Shown piece after piece: positions 44,031-53,460 of a DNA stretch of 64,000 nucleotides (position 1 is its first letter; every line of letters begins with the position of its first letter). The stretch spans positions 620,001-684,000 of the forward strand of contig NZ_CP073115.1 in the NCBI RefSeq assembly GCF_024205705.1, in the 5' to 3' direction. Below the pieces are notes generated by a model. It was given only the letters and a program-made list of their open reading frames with translations. It did no database searches and had not been told where the DNA came from. Position numbers and translations under genes: made by a program. The DNA comes from Neisseria subflava. GTDB taxonomy: Bacteria; Pseudomonadota; Gammaproteobacteria; Burkholderiales; Neisseriaceae.

Positions 44031-46208
44031 ATGTCACTACCTGTATTTCCCTATGGCAAATTAAGCTTTGCCGTCAGTCTGGCGCTGTGTTCGGCGTATT
44101 CTTTCGCGACCGAAGTAGAAAATACCCAGCCGCAAGAGCGTGTCGATTTACCGACAGTTACCGTCCAAGGTGTCGGAAAACAGACTACTTCCAACTACAC
44201 CATTCCCGCATCTTCCGCCGCAACAGGCATCCGCCTGACCCAACGCGAAACGCCGCAGTCTTTGTCCGTCGTTACCGAAAAACAAATGGACGACCAAGGT
44301 TTGGATACCTTGCAGGACGTGTTGAAACAAACGCCGGGCGTGTTCCACAGCAAAATGGGCAACAACGTCTCCGGCCACAGCCAATTTATTTCGCGCAGTC
44401 AGGCGATTGACAGCATTTCCGTGGACGGCGCGCCCAAATTCCTTTACGACAGCAAAGCCATCCGCCGCGGCACCAACAATCTGGACAGCACATTGTACGA
44501 ACAAGTCGTCGTCGTGCGCGGCGCAAGCGGTTTGTCCAACGGCGGTATGGGCGAGCCGGGCGGTACGGTTGCTTTGGAACGCAAAAAACCGACTGCCAAA
44601 CCTGCCGTCAGCGTGGAAGCCGGTGTCGGTTTGTGGAACCACTACCGCTTCGTCCTTGATGCCAATCATCCTCTGAATGCAGACAATACCTTGCGTGGGC
44701 GCGCTATTTTGGTTAGCGACCATGGAGGCGATTACCTGCCGAACACATCGCGCCATAATCACACTTTCTACGGCACTTTGTCTTACGATATCACGCCGCA
44801 AACCCAATGGCGCCTCGGTACGGAAATACACCGTTTCCGCAATACCGGTAGCTCGCGTTTCAGCTATCTGACTGTGGCAGGAAACCGCGACGACGGCTTC
44901 AAGCCGTTTGAATCTTCACCGCGCAACAATTCGTCTGCACGCTGGGCATACGGCAAAGACAACAGCGCCGAAGTATTCACTTCCCTCAGTCATGAGTTTG
45001 CCAACGGCTGGAGGTTGACGGGCGATTACAGCTATCTGACAGGTAAAAGCGACATCGTTTCAGGCATTGCCGGTACATTTGAAATCAATCCCGATTACTC
45101 TGCACTTTTCACTTCAGACCGCGACCGCAGCAAATACCGCGATCAAGATTTCTCGCTGACTTTGGATGGCGACTATCCCGCTTTCGGCCGTTCGCATGAA
45201 TTCAATGCAGGCATCAGCTACCAAGGCAACCGAGAAAACCTGTCTTTCTATAAGGAAGGCGAATCGATTATTCCTGATTTGCGCCAATTTAACGGCAATG
45301 TTGCGCAGCCCGATATGCCGTATTTGCGCGACGGTTTTACCAATATGAAAAACCTGTCGGTTTACGGCTCAACCCGTTTCAAACTGACTGACCGATTTGC
45401 CCTGATCGGTGGTGCACGTTTTGTGGATTGGCGGTACCGTTACAGCACCAACCGCAACAAATTCGGTTACAGCAGCCACAAACAAAACGTTTTCATTCCT
45501 TATCTGGGTACGACCCTCGATATTGGTGAAAACTTAACTGCCTACGCGTCTTACACCACCATCTTCCGTCCGCAAGTGCGTTACCTGACCAAAGACGGCG
45601 CGGCGCTCGAACCGCAACGTGGCAAAACCTACGAGACCGGTTTGAAAGGCTCATGGTTTGACGGTCGTCTAAATGCTTCTGCATCCGTCTTTATGAACAA
45701 ACGCGACCATTTGGGCGTTTATGCGGGTAGATTGCCAAACGGCGAAGAATACTACCGCTCTGCTGATAAAACGACGACCAAGGGCTGGGAACTCGCCGTC
45801 GGCGGACGCTTGAGCGACAGATGGCTGCTGAATGCATCTTATGCACGTTCCAAAATCAAAGACAGCGAAGGCAAGCAACTGCATCCGTCTTATCCGGTTC
45901 ATTTGTTCAAACTCTTTACCGCGTATGACGTGACCGACCGTTTGAACCTGGGTGCCAACGTCAACTGGCAAAGCCGCAGCCACACGCTGGACGAATACCC
46001 TGCAGACATCAATCCAGCCGCCGCGGCCGCGTTGACCCAACGTCCATACGCAACGCTCGATTTGACCGGTCATTACAAAATCGGCAAATCCACCCGCATC
46101 AGTTTGGACTTTGAAAACGTGTTTAACAAACGTTATCGCACCATGCCGGATATTCACGTTTACGGCACGCCGCGTAGTGTGACTGCAACGGTTAAACACA
46201 CGTTTTAA
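44031..46208 (+). CDS. TonB-dependent siderophore receptor (FoxA/FhuE-type)
   Basis: A 725-residue outer-membrane receptor. It has a signal peptide (cleaved after YSFA, ~24), TonB box region (LPTVTVQG), a plug with TRETPQSLSVVT-like QRETPQSLSVVTEKQMDDQ and VVVVRGASGLSNGGMGEPGGTVALERKKP, the arrangement of ferric-hydroxamate/siderophore receptors (TIGR01783 type), then the barrel ending VKHTF. ATG 44031 has TGGAGAGG upstream. AATAATGATTAAAA at ~43944 resembles half of a Fur box. The ligand is unknown; it probably imports a xenosiderophore. Confidence 0.86.
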   Translation: MSLPVFPYGKLSFAVSLALCSAYSFATEVENTQPQERVDLPTVTVQGVGKQTTSNYTIPASSAATGIRLTQRETPQSLSVVTEKQMDDQGLDTLQDVLKQTPGVFHSKMGNNVSGHSQFISRSQAIDSISVDGAPKFLYDSKAIRRGTNNLDSTLYEQVVVVRGASGLSNGGMGEPGGTVALERKKPTAKPAVSVEAGVGLWNHYRFVLDANHPLNADNTLRGRAILVSDHGGDYLPNTSRHNHTFYGTLSYDITPQTQWRLGTEIHRFRNTGSSRFSYLTVAGNRDDGFKPFESSPRNNSSARWAYGKDNSAEVFTSLSHEFANGWRLTGDYSYLTGKSDIVSGIAGTFEINPDYSALFTSDRDRSKYRDQDFSLTLDGDYPAFGRSHEFNAGISYQGNRENLSFYKEGESIIPDLRQFNGNVAQPDMPYLRDGFTNMKNLSVYGSTRFKLTDRFALIGGARFVDWRYRYSTNRNKFGYSSHKQNVFIPYLGTTLDIGENLTAYASYTTIFRPQVRYLTKDGAALEPQRGKTYETGLKGSWFDGRLNASASVFMNKRDHLGVYAGRLPNGEEYYRSADKTTTKGWELAVGGRLSDRWLLNASYARSKIKDSEGKQLHPSYPVHLFKLFTAYDVTDRLNLGANVNWQSRSHTLDEYPADINPAAAAALTQRPYATLDLTGHYKIGKSTRISLDFENVFNKRYRTMPDIHVYGTPRSVTATVKHTF

Positions 46209-46227
46209 TTGAAAAGAAAAGTAGGAG

Positions 46228-46269
46228 AGGCCGTCTGAAAACCTGAATGATCGGGTTTTCAGACGGCCT
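46228..46269 (+). terminator. DUS-pair terminator after the siderophore receptor gene
   Basis: AGGCCGTCTGAAAACC pairs with GGTTTTCAGACGGCCT, 10-base loop, then TTTT. Confidence 0.8.
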
Positions 46270-46312
46270 TTTGTTCATATCTTAAACTTGCAAAAACCGT
46301 CTGTTTGTTTTA

Positions 46313-46342
46313 TAAATGCAAACCATTATTATTCAAATGATA
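46313..46342 (+). promoter_or_regulatory. Fur-box-like sequence before the haem receptor gene
   Basis: AAATGCAAACCATTATTATT then CAAATGATAG, 10-40 bases before the start codon, resembling degenerate GATAAT repeats. Iron repression is inferred. Confidence 0.4.
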
Positions 46343-46352
46343 GGGTTGTGTA

Positions 46353-48551
46353 ATGAAAAAGAAAGCGATTGCCTGTGTAATAGGGGCGGTTTTTTCCGGA
46401 CAGTTATATGCTGCTCAGATGCCGGTGGCTCAGGAAGAAATAGAGCCTGTGGTGGTTACGGCAGACCGCAATGCGCAAACCTTGGATAAAGCCGCGCCGA
46501 ATGTGTCGGTTATCGGACGCAAAACTTTGAATCAAGCCTCGGCGCAGAATTTGGACGATATTGTGATGTATGAATCCGGCGTCAGCGTGCCGTCAGACAA
46601 CAATCGCCGCGGTCATGCCGGTATCAATATCCGAGGCATAGACGGCAACCGCATTCTGATGATGGTGGACGGCGTGCGCATTCCCGAATCTTATGCAGGT
46701 GGCGGCTCCAACGGCGCGATTTCGGGACGCGATATGGTCGAAAGCGACACACTCAAGCAGGTCGATATTGTCAAAGGTCCTTATTCCGCGCTGTACGGTA
46801 GCGATGCGCTCGGCGGCGTGGTGAATATGGTGACGCTTTCTCCGAGTGATTTCGTCGATGAAGGCAAACGCGGTTATTTCGGTTTGAAACACGGTTACCG
46901 CAGCCGCGACCGCAGCCATGGAGTTACTGCGACTGTGGCCGGTTTCCATGAAAACGCCGAAGGCCTGCTGATGCTGACGCGCCGTCAAGGTCATGAAACC
47001 GAAAACATGGGCAGCGATACCAGCTACTCGACTGCGCGTACTGCTACCAACCCTCAGAAAAACAATGCCTACAACATCTTGGCGAAAGGCAATATCGGCA
47101 ACGAACGCCACCGCTTTGAAACTTTGTACGAACAGTATTACCACGCCAACGATACAGTATTGGCAAACGGCTTGGGTTCGCAATCGCGCGGGCCGGTAAC
47201 CATCGCAACATCTGAGAGCAATGCACGCGACCGTATCCGCCGTCAACGTATCGAAGCAGGCTACCGCTACACTGGTGAAGGCCGTCTGAAAGAAGCCAAC
47301 CTGACTGCCTATCAGCAAAAACTGCGTACGGAAGACGATGCTGTCGATGCGAGCATTACGCGTATGGGCGCGCGCCAATTAGGTAACTCGACCCGTTATT
47401 CCGACTACGGTTTCAATCAGACCATACGCGGGCTAAACGGGCGCGGCGTGTGGGAGTTTGACGGCGCAGTCAAACAAACCGTCGTTGCCGGCGCAGAATA
47501 CAAACACACCGAGACTGCCCGTCCGCGCGACAGCCTGACGGTGGACAATCTGACCGGCGCTGTCAGCAAAGTTTATGCAGGCAGCACCTATCCGAATAAA
47601 ACTTTCCCCGACAGCAAGCGCAAAACGTTTAGCGTTTACGCGCAAGACAGCCTGACCTTCGGCAACGGCATCGTCCTGACTCCAGCCTTGCGTTATGAAA
47701 AAGACAAGCTGAACACGTCGACCGACCAAGCCTATCTCAACGCCAATCCCAGCGGAACAGCGACGCGCTTCAACGATTCTGCGTTTACGCCCAGCCTGCG
47801 CCTGAGTGTGCCGATGGGTGAGCAGTTCACCGGTTTCGCTACTTATTCCCAAGGCTTCCGCACGCCGCCGTTTGACAGTGCGACCATGGCGTTTGCCAAC
47901 ACGACCTACGGCTATGCTGTCATCCCGAATGCGAATCTCAAATCCGAACGCTCCAACAGCTTTGAATTGGGGATGAAATTTAAAAACGAACGTACCCGTG
48001 CGCAAGTTACCGCGTTCTACAACCGTTACCGCAACTTCATCAACCGCACTGAAATCGGTACCTCCACCGTTGGCAGACGCCCGATTATCCAGTACCAATA
48101 TCAAAACCTTGATCACGTCAAAACCTACGGTGCTGAAGCTTCTGCCGCCTACAAATTCCTGCCGGGCTGGCAAGTCTCCGGCAGCATCGCTTGGATGCGC
48201 GGTGAGCAGCAGGACGGCAAACCGTTGGATTCCGCTTATCCGCTCAACGGCGTTTTGGGTTTGGATTACACGCAGGAAAAATGGGGTGTCGGCACCAAGC
48301 TGCGCTGGTCGAAAAAACACAGCCGCGTCAGCAGCGAGACTGTTTTTCAAGCGCCAGGTTATGGCGTATGGGATGTCGGCGCGTGGTACAAGCCGTTTAA
48401 AAACCTCGAAATCGGCGCAAACATCTACAACGTCGGCAACAAAAAATACTGGCAGCACGCAGACGTTGCCGGCATGAGCCGTACCAGTGTGATGGACTTG
48501 TACACCGAAACCGGTCGCAATTTCGCTGCAACCGTACAACTGAAGTTCTAA
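46353..48551 (+). CDS. TonB-dependent haem/haemoglobin receptor
   Basis: A 732-residue outer-membrane receptor with a short signal peptide (cleaved after LYA, ~20), TonB box-like EPVVVTADR, plug (VSVIGRKTL..., GINIRGIDGNRILMMVDGVRIPESY, VDIVKGPYSALYGSDALGG) and barrel ending in QLKF. The plug motifs and the RRQGHETENMG loop are shared with the haemoglobin-receptor group (HmbR carries RRGHETES in the same place). It is followed directly by hmuTUV, so it is the likely outer-membrane gate of that haem importer. Confidence 0.88.
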   Translation: MKKKAIACVIGAVFSGQLYAAQMPVAQEEIEPVVVTADRNAQTLDKAAPNVSVIGRKTLNQASAQNLDDIVMYESGVSVPSDNNRRGHAGINIRGIDGNRILMMVDGVRIPESYAGGGSNGAISGRDMVESDTLKQVDIVKGPYSALYGSDALGGVVNMVTLSPSDFVDEGKRGYFGLKHGYRSRDRSHGVTATVAGFHENAEGLLMLTRRQGHETENMGSDTSYSTARTATNPQKNNAYNILAKGNIGNERHRFETLYEQYYHANDTVLANGLGSQSRGPVTIATSESNARDRIRRQRIEAGYRYTGEGRLKEANLTAYQQKLRTEDDAVDASITRMGARQLGNSTRYSDYGFNQTIRGLNGRGVWEFDGAVKQTVVAGAEYKHTETARPRDSLTVDNLTGAVSKVYAGSTYPNKTFPDSKRKTFSVYAQDSLTFGNGIVLTPALRYEKDKLNTSTDQAYLNANPSGTATRFNDSAFTPSLRLSVPMGEQFTGFATYSQGFRTPPFDSATMAFANTTYGYAVIPNANLKSERSNSFELGMKFKNERTRAQVTAFYNRYRNFINRTEIGTSTVGRRPIIQYQYQNLDHVKTYGAEASAAYKFLPGWQVSGSIAWMRGEQQDGKPLDSAYPLNGVLGLDYTQEKWGVGTKLRWSKKHSRVSSETVFQAPGYGVWDVGAWYKPFKNLEIGANIYNVGNKKYWQHADVAGMSRTSVMDLYTETGRNFAATVQLKF

Positions 48552-48565
48552 TGTGATTCAACCGT

Positions 48566-48603
48566 TTTCAGACGGCCTGAGAAAACGAGCAGGCCGTCTG
48601 AAA
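48566..48603 (+). terminator. DUS-pair hairpin between the haem receptor and hmuT
   Basis: TTTCAGACGGCCTG pairs with CAGGCCGTCTGAAA, 10-base loop. It may attenuate read-through into hmuTUV. Confidence 0.6.
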
Positions 48604-48624
48604 GCATGCGACAAGGAAAAAACA

Positions 48625-49416
48625 ATGAAACTCAAACTCCTCCTGCTTTCTGCGCTTATTTCGTTGGCCGGCACTGCACACGCACAACGCATCGTCGTGT
48701 TGACCCCCGATACGGCAGACATCGTTGCCGCGCTCGGCGCATTGGACGAAATCGTCGGCCGCGATCAGACCGTTCAAAATCCGGCGTTGAAAAACAAGCC
48801 CAGTATCGGCATTCATCGCCGCCTGACGGTTGAACCGATTGTGGCCGCCAAACCCGACATCGCCATCGGTTCATGGATGGCACAGCCTGCCGATATTTTT
48901 GCCCACCTGCAAAAAGCAGGCATTAAAGCCGTCAATGTTGCGCCAGACGACAGCATCGCCGCCTATCCGCAAAGTATCCGCAACATCGGTCAGCTTATCG
49001 GCAAAAGCGCGCAGGCGGACAAGTTGGCCGGTAAGTGGCAGGCGGATATGAAACAGCAGCCTTCCAGCGGCAAACGCTACCTCTTCAGTTACGACGGGCG
49101 CATCGTATCGGGCAAGAATACCGCTGCCGACGAAATCATCCGCCGCGCCGGCGGTATCAATGCCGCAGCCGCCATTGACGGCCTCAAACCGATGACGCGT
49201 GAGGCATGGATTGCGGCCAAACCCGACATCATCATTATTGCCGACCACAACACCGCCATGATAGGCAACGTCAAAACCTTTGCCGCACGCCCCGAAATCG
49301 CCGGCTCGCCTGCCGCGAAAAACGGCAAGATTTATTTGTGGAAGGCCAACGATATGTTCCGTTACGGGCTGGATACGCCGCAAGTGATTCAGCGTTTGCA
49401 CGGTTTGGCGAAATAA
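48625..49416 (+). CDS. hmuT: Periplasmic haem-binding protein HmuT
   Basis: A 263-residue soluble binding protein with a cleavable signal (after AHA, ~19). RIVVLTPDTADIVAALGA, QNPALKNKPSIGIHRRLTVEPI and KPDIIIIADH are characteristic of HmuT/PhuT haem-binding proteins of the PeriBP_2 fold. It would hand haem to HmuUV. Shine-Dalgarno AAGGAA. hmuU follows 143 bases downstream. Confidence 0.9.
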   Translation: MKLKLLLLSALISLAGTAHAQRIVVLTPDTADIVAALGALDEIVGRDQTVQNPALKNKPSIGIHRRLTVEPIVAAKPDIAIGSWMAQPADIFAHLQKAGIKAVNVAPDDSIAAYPQSIRNIGQLIGKSAQADKLAGKWQADMKQQPSSGKRYLFSYDGRIVSGKNTAADEIIRRAGGINAAAAIDGLKPMTREAWIAAKPDIIIIADHNTAMIGNVKTFAARPEIAGSPAAKNGKIYLWKANDMFRYGLDTPQVIQRLHGLAK

Positions 49417-49559
49417 ACGCGCCTGTTTTGAAAACCCTTGCCCGATTTTTGTTTTCAGACGGCCTTGATTTGTTCCTTCTTATTGAGGAGGAAGCAAAAC
49501 GGTTGTCTTAAAAATGCCGTCTGAAACCGTTCCTCAATCCGTTTAAACCGCATGATGTC

Positions 49560-50501
49560 ATGAAACCGCATACCCTTACCCTTTGCCTGCTGCTTACTGC
49601 CGCCGCTGTTTATTTGTGCTGCGGCATCGGCTTTGGTACGTGGGAGTCGCCGCTGGCGATGGATGAAACCGTCCGCCAAATCCGTTTACCGCGCATCTAT
49701 ACCGCGCTTTTGGTCGGAGCCGGTTTGTCCGCTTCGGGGGCAGCATTGCAGGCTTTATTTGAGAATCCGTTGGCCGATCCGAGTTTGATCGGGACATCGG
49801 GCGGGGCGGCCTTGGGCGTGATTGTGTTATTGGCTCTGGGTGGCGGCGCGATGGGTGTACCAGCGGCGGCTTTTCTCGGTGCATTGGGTGTGTGCCTGCT
49901 GATTTTGGCGGTACACAAACTGCTTGGTGGCGGTACTTTGGGATTGCTGGTGTTGGGGTTTGTATTGAGCGCGTTTTCGGGCGCGGTGGTCAGCATGATT
50001 TTGTTTTTATCTGACGATTTGGTATTGCGCAGCGCGACCACATGGCTGTCGGGCAGCCTTGCCGAAGCCGGTTTCTCATCGCCTGTCGCGGCAATCGCGG
50101 TCATGTTGCCCGGTTTTCTGATTTTGCTGTCGGCAGGCAGGCGGCTGGACGTTTTGATGACGGGCGAAGACACGGCTGCCAGTATGGGTGTATCAGTTGC
50201 GGCATTGCGTGTGCAAACCGTAATTGGCGCGGCATTGATGACAGGGGCGGCGGTATCGCTTTCTGGCATCATCGGTTTTCTCGGCATGATGATCCCCAAT
50301 GTGCTGGCGCAAGCCGTCGGTGGCAGCCGCCGTAAACTGATTGCGCTGTCGGCTTGGTTGGGCGCAGTGTTTTTAATGGTGGTGGACGGCGCGGCGCGCT
50401 GGCTGACATACCCTGTCGATCTGCCGGTCGGTATCGTGATTGCCTTATTGGGCGGACCGTTTTTTATGTATTTGTTTATCAAGCCTTTGAAAAGCCGTTG
50501 A
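49560..50501 (+). CDS. hmuU: Haem ABC transporter permease HmuU (FecCD family)
   Basis: A 313-residue inner-membrane permease with 9-10 hydrophobic segments. RLPRIYTALLVGAGLSASGAALQALFENPLADPSLIG (~42-78) is the FecCD/BtuC signature; GFLGMMIPNVL (~239-249) forms the coupling-helix motif that touches the ATPase. Receives haem from HmuT. The ribosome binding site is weak. Middle gene of hmuTUV. Confidence 0.92.
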   Translation: MKPHTLTLCLLLTAAAVYLCCGIGFGTWESPLAMDETVRQIRLPRIYTALLVGAGLSASGAALQALFENPLADPSLIGTSGGAALGVIVLLALGGGAMGVPAAAFLGALGVCLLILAVHKLLGGGTLGLLVLGFVLSAFSGAVVSMILFLSDDLVLRSATTWLSGSLAEAGFSSPVAAIAVMLPGFLILLSAGRRLDVLMTGEDTAASMGVSVAALRVQTVIGAALMTGAAVSLSGIIGFLGMMIPNVLAQAVGGSRRKLIALSAWLGAVFLMVVDGAARWLTYPVDLPVGIVIALLGGPFFMYLFIKPLKSR

Positions 50502-50547
50502 TGCCTAAACAGGCCGTCTGAAACTTCATTGCCCCATATCTTTTGCC

Positions 50548-51273
50548 ATGCACACCTTATTTCAAATCTGTAATCTTTCCGTCCGCGTCCAAGACAAAAC
50601 CCTGCTTGAAATCGATCAACTGGATATACCTTCGGGCATGACCGTCATTATCGGCCCGAATGGCGCAGGCAAATCTACTTTGCTGCGGGCCTTAATCGGG
50701 CAAACAGGGCAGGGAGGAATCACGCTTTTCGGTGAGGCCGTTGCGCCGCAAATCCGCGCGGGCAGGGTGGCATGGGTCGGGCAGCATGGCCGTTACAATA
50801 TGCCAATGACCGTACGCGAATACATTGCGTTGGCGTCATTCGTACAAAAAGGCCGTCTGAACCATGAATGGGCGGACGAGTTGCTCGATTATTTTGATTT
50901 GACGGCATTGGCGGATAAGCGCATCGGTAAGCTTTCAGGTGGCGAGCAACAACGCGCCAACATCATCCGCGCCCTGTTGCAAAACGCGCCGGTCTTGCTT
51001 TTGGACGAACCGTGCAACCATCTCGATATCCGCCACCAACACCGCCTGATGCAGTATTTGGTCGGGCATTCAAACCGTGCTTCATCAATGATGGTATTGC
51101 ACGATTTAAACCTCGCCGCGCGTTATGCGGAACATATTATTTTGATGAATAAGGGAAAAGTCGTTGCATCAGGCAAGGTGGGCGAAGTGATGCGCCCTGA
51201 TTTGCTTGAATCGGTTTACGGTTGGCAGATACGCCGTTGCGAAGATGAGGCAGGGTTTTATTTCAGAAGCTGA
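50548..51273 (+). CDS. hmuV: Haem ABC transporter ATP-binding protein HmuV
   Basis: A 241-residue ATPase: Walker A GPNGAGKST (~38-46), Q-loop GQHGRYNMPM, signature LSGGEQQRANIIRALL (~130-145), Walker B VLLLDEPCNHLD (~149-160) and switch HDLN (~186). Drives HmuU. Contains an in-frame DUS near 50850. Confidence 0.93.
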   Translation: MHTLFQICNLSVRVQDKTLLEIDQLDIPSGMTVIIGPNGAGKSTLLRALIGQTGQGGITLFGEAVAPQIRAGRVAWVGQHGRYNMPMTVREYIALASFVQKGRLNHEWADELLDYFDLTALADKRIGKLSGGEQQRANIIRALLQNAPVLLLDEPCNHLDIRHQHRLMQYLVGHSNRASSMMVLHDLNLAARYAEHIILMNKGKVVASGKVGEVMRPDLLESVYGWQIRRCEDEAGFYFRS

Positions 51274-51530
51274 GCGCCAACAGGCCGTCTGAAAAATGAT
51301 AAAGAAAATTTATTTTATCGTTCAAAAATAAAACGAGATGGGAGAATGTTCCCGACTTGAAGAACCAAATTTTGCGCATTTCACAAGTAAAATGCCGATT
51401 TCCATCAAATAGAAATATATTTTATTATTTATAGAATACAATATTTTAAAATAATACTGATTTTTAATTACACAAAAATATTGACAAGAAAATGATGATG
51501 GTTATTTAATATATAAATCTTATTAATAAT

Positions 51531-51549
51531 TTTTATTAATCATTATCAT
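51531..51549 (+). promoter_or_regulatory. Fur-box-like sequence overlapping the hutW start codon
   Basis: TTTATTAATCATTATCATG runs into the ATG at 51548. No Shine-Dalgarno is seen before that ATG. The other part of the 274-base gap (51274-51530) is very AT-rich and gene-free. Confidence 0.5.
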
Positions 51550-53368
51550 GGTACAGCAGCTTGTTTGGACTCCGAAACAATCCGCGCCCAAGGCATTTCC
51601 CGAACGTCAGGCATTAATGCCCGTTTGGGGCGGTATTCCAATGCCGCGTCCCCAGTGGCAGAACATTTGGAAGAAAAAGCTTCCCCATGCAACTGATGTG
51701 GACGCGCTTGCTTATCTGCATATTCCATTTTGCGCCAACCATTGCGTTTTTTGCGGCTTCTACCGTAATGCGTGGAAGGATAGCCAAAGCAGCGTGTACA
51801 CCGACAAAATTATCGAAGAAATGGCCGCTGAAGCCGAAGTCCGTACAGGCAAGGGCAAAATCCGAGCCGTTTATTTCGGGGGCGGTACGCCGACCGCGTT
51901 GCTTACGGAAGACCTCGTCCGCCTGATTCGTGCCTGCTACCAATATCTGCCGCTTGCCGAAGATTGCGAGTTCACCATCGAAGGGCGCATGAGCCATTTC
52001 GATTTGGAAAAAGCACAGGCCTGCATCGAAGCAGGGGCCAACCGAATTTCCATCGGCGTACAAACTTTCAATACCGCCATCCGCCGCCGTCTCGGCCGCA
52101 AACACAGCGGAGACGAGGCGTTTGAATATTTGGCAAAATTGTGCGAACTCGATACCGTGATTGTGGCCGATTTGATGTTCGGCCTGCCCAATCAAACCGA
52201 TGAAGTTTGGCAAAACGATATCGCCCGCGCCGCCGAGCTGCCTCTGTCCGGTCTGGATACGTACGCGTTCAACCTTTATCCCATGCTGCCCATCAACCGC
52301 ATGATTGAAAAAGGCGCATTTCCGACACCGCCGGGCTTTGATATTCAGGCAGACCAATATGCCTACACGGTTGAAACACTGCTGGAAAAAGGCTGGGAAC
52401 AGGTCAGCAACAGCCACTTTGCCTATCCCGGCCGCGGAGAGCGCAACCGCTACAATACCCTGATCAAATCCGATATTTCCTGTTTAGCATTCGGCTCCGG
52501 AGCAGGCGGTAACTTTGGAGGTTTCAGCTATCAGGTGCAGGGCGATTTGGAGAGTTATCTCGCCACGCCGAAAGGCGAGAAAAACATCGCATTTATGAGC
52601 GGCCATAGTCCAAATAAAGCACTGCTCAGCAAAGTCCAGCACGATATTGAAACAGGCCGTCTGAATCCATTATTGTTTGACGGCAACAAAGCAGCGCAAA
52701 AGCTGATTGCCCAATGGCAGGAAATGCAGCTTTTTAAAGAACCTGATTCAGACGGCATTATCCGTTTGAATACCAGCGGCCGTTATTGGTCGCCCACCCT
52801 TATCCGCAAACTCATGCTCACTCTTCCGACTCAAGAAAAGGATCAAACCATGCAAAAACTTTCAGCCGAACAACAAACCATGTTGCGCCAATCATTAGAA
52901 AAAAATCCCGGCCAAGTACTGGAAATGCTGGCAGCGCAAAACCAATGCAGTTTTGAAGACGTTATCCGCTGCCTGCCTGAAGAGAACGTGCGCCAAACCG
53001 AAGGCAGCCGCATAGTCGAAATCCTCCAAGCCGTTGCCGCATGGGATGAATCCGTTACCTTCATCGCCCACACCCCCGATGCCATCGTCGAAGTCAGCGG
53101 CAAACTGCCTAACGGCAAAGTCGGCCGCGGTTTCTACAACTTTGACCATCCCGAAACCGAGGGCGGTGTACACGGCCACATCTACTATGAAAACTGCGCC
53201 TCCATCTACCTTTTGGAACGCCCGTTTATGGGTAAAGCCACTTGCTCGCTCAACTTTATCAACCGCAACGGCGGCGCCATGTTTAAAATTTTCGTCGGCC
53301 GCGATGAGGCAGGCGAGTTGAAACAACACCAAATCGAAGCCATGCGCAAATTGTTTGATGCCGCTTAA
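51548..53368 (+). CDS. HutW-HutX fusion: anaerobic haem-degrading radical SAM enzyme joined to haem carrier
   Basis: A 606-residue product with two parts. Residues ~50-430 form a ChuW/HutW radical SAM methyltransferase, related to HemN: the 4Fe-4S motif CANHCVFC (Cys62, 66, 69), YFGGGTPTAL, ISIGVQTFNTAIRRRLGR and DLMFGLPNQT. Residues 435-606 are a ChuX/HutX haem-carrier domain starting MQKLSAEQQTMLRQSLEKN, with VGRGFYNFDHPETEGGVHGHI and FINRNGGAMFKIFVGRD. ChuW opens haem without O2 to anaerobilin; ChuX delivers haem. In other bacteria they are separate genes. Inside the fusion, AAAAGGA (52836-52842) sits seven bases before in-frame ATG 52850 (codon 435), so HutX alone may also be made. Confidence 0.88.
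   Translation: MVQQLVWTPKQSAPKAFPERQALMPVWGGIPMPRPQWQNIWKKKLPHATDVDALAYLHIPFCANHCVFCGFYRNAWKDSQSSVYTDKIIEEMAAEAEVRTGKGKIRAVYFGGGTPTALLTEDLVRLIRACYQYLPLAEDCEFTIEGRMSHFDLEKAQACIEAGANRISIGVQTFNTAIRRRLGRKHSGDEAFEYLAKLCELDTVIVADLMFGLPNQTDEVWQNDIARAAELPLSGLDTYAFNLYPMLPINRMIEKGAFPTPPGFDIQADQYAYTVETLLEKGWEQVSNSHFAYPGRGERNRYNTLIKSDISCLAFGSGAGGNFGGFSYQVQGDLESYLATPKGEKNIAFMSGHSPNKALLSKVQHDIETGRLNPLLFDGNKAAQKLIAQWQEMQLFKEPDSDGIIRLNTSGRYWSPTLIRKLMLTLPTQEKDQTMQKLSAEQQTMLRQSLEKNPGQVLEMLAAQNQCSFEDVIRCLPEENVRQTEGSRIVEILQAVAAWDESVTFIAHTPDAIVEVSGKLPNGKVGRGFYNFDHPETEGGVHGHIYYENCASIYLLERPFMGKATCSLNFINRNGGAMFKIFVGRDEAGELKQHQIEAMRKLFDAA
52836..52852 (+). promoter_or_regulatory. Internal ribosome binding site and start for free HutX
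   Basis: AAAAGGA, 7-base spacer, ATG, in frame with the fusion and exactly at the HutX domain boundary. This is a stronger translation signal than the one at the fusion's own start. Confidence 0.55.
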
Positions 53369-53460
53369 ACGGTTTCAGACGGCCTGATAATCCGTTCCTT
53401 GTTGCATAGAGGAGCGGATTTTCTAACAACAAACATTTACCATACAAAGGAACCCCAAAC

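Noticed and set aside
47433..48539. A 368-codon minus-strand open frame
   Set aside because: Antisense to the haem receptor gene, which has signal peptide, plug and barrel features.
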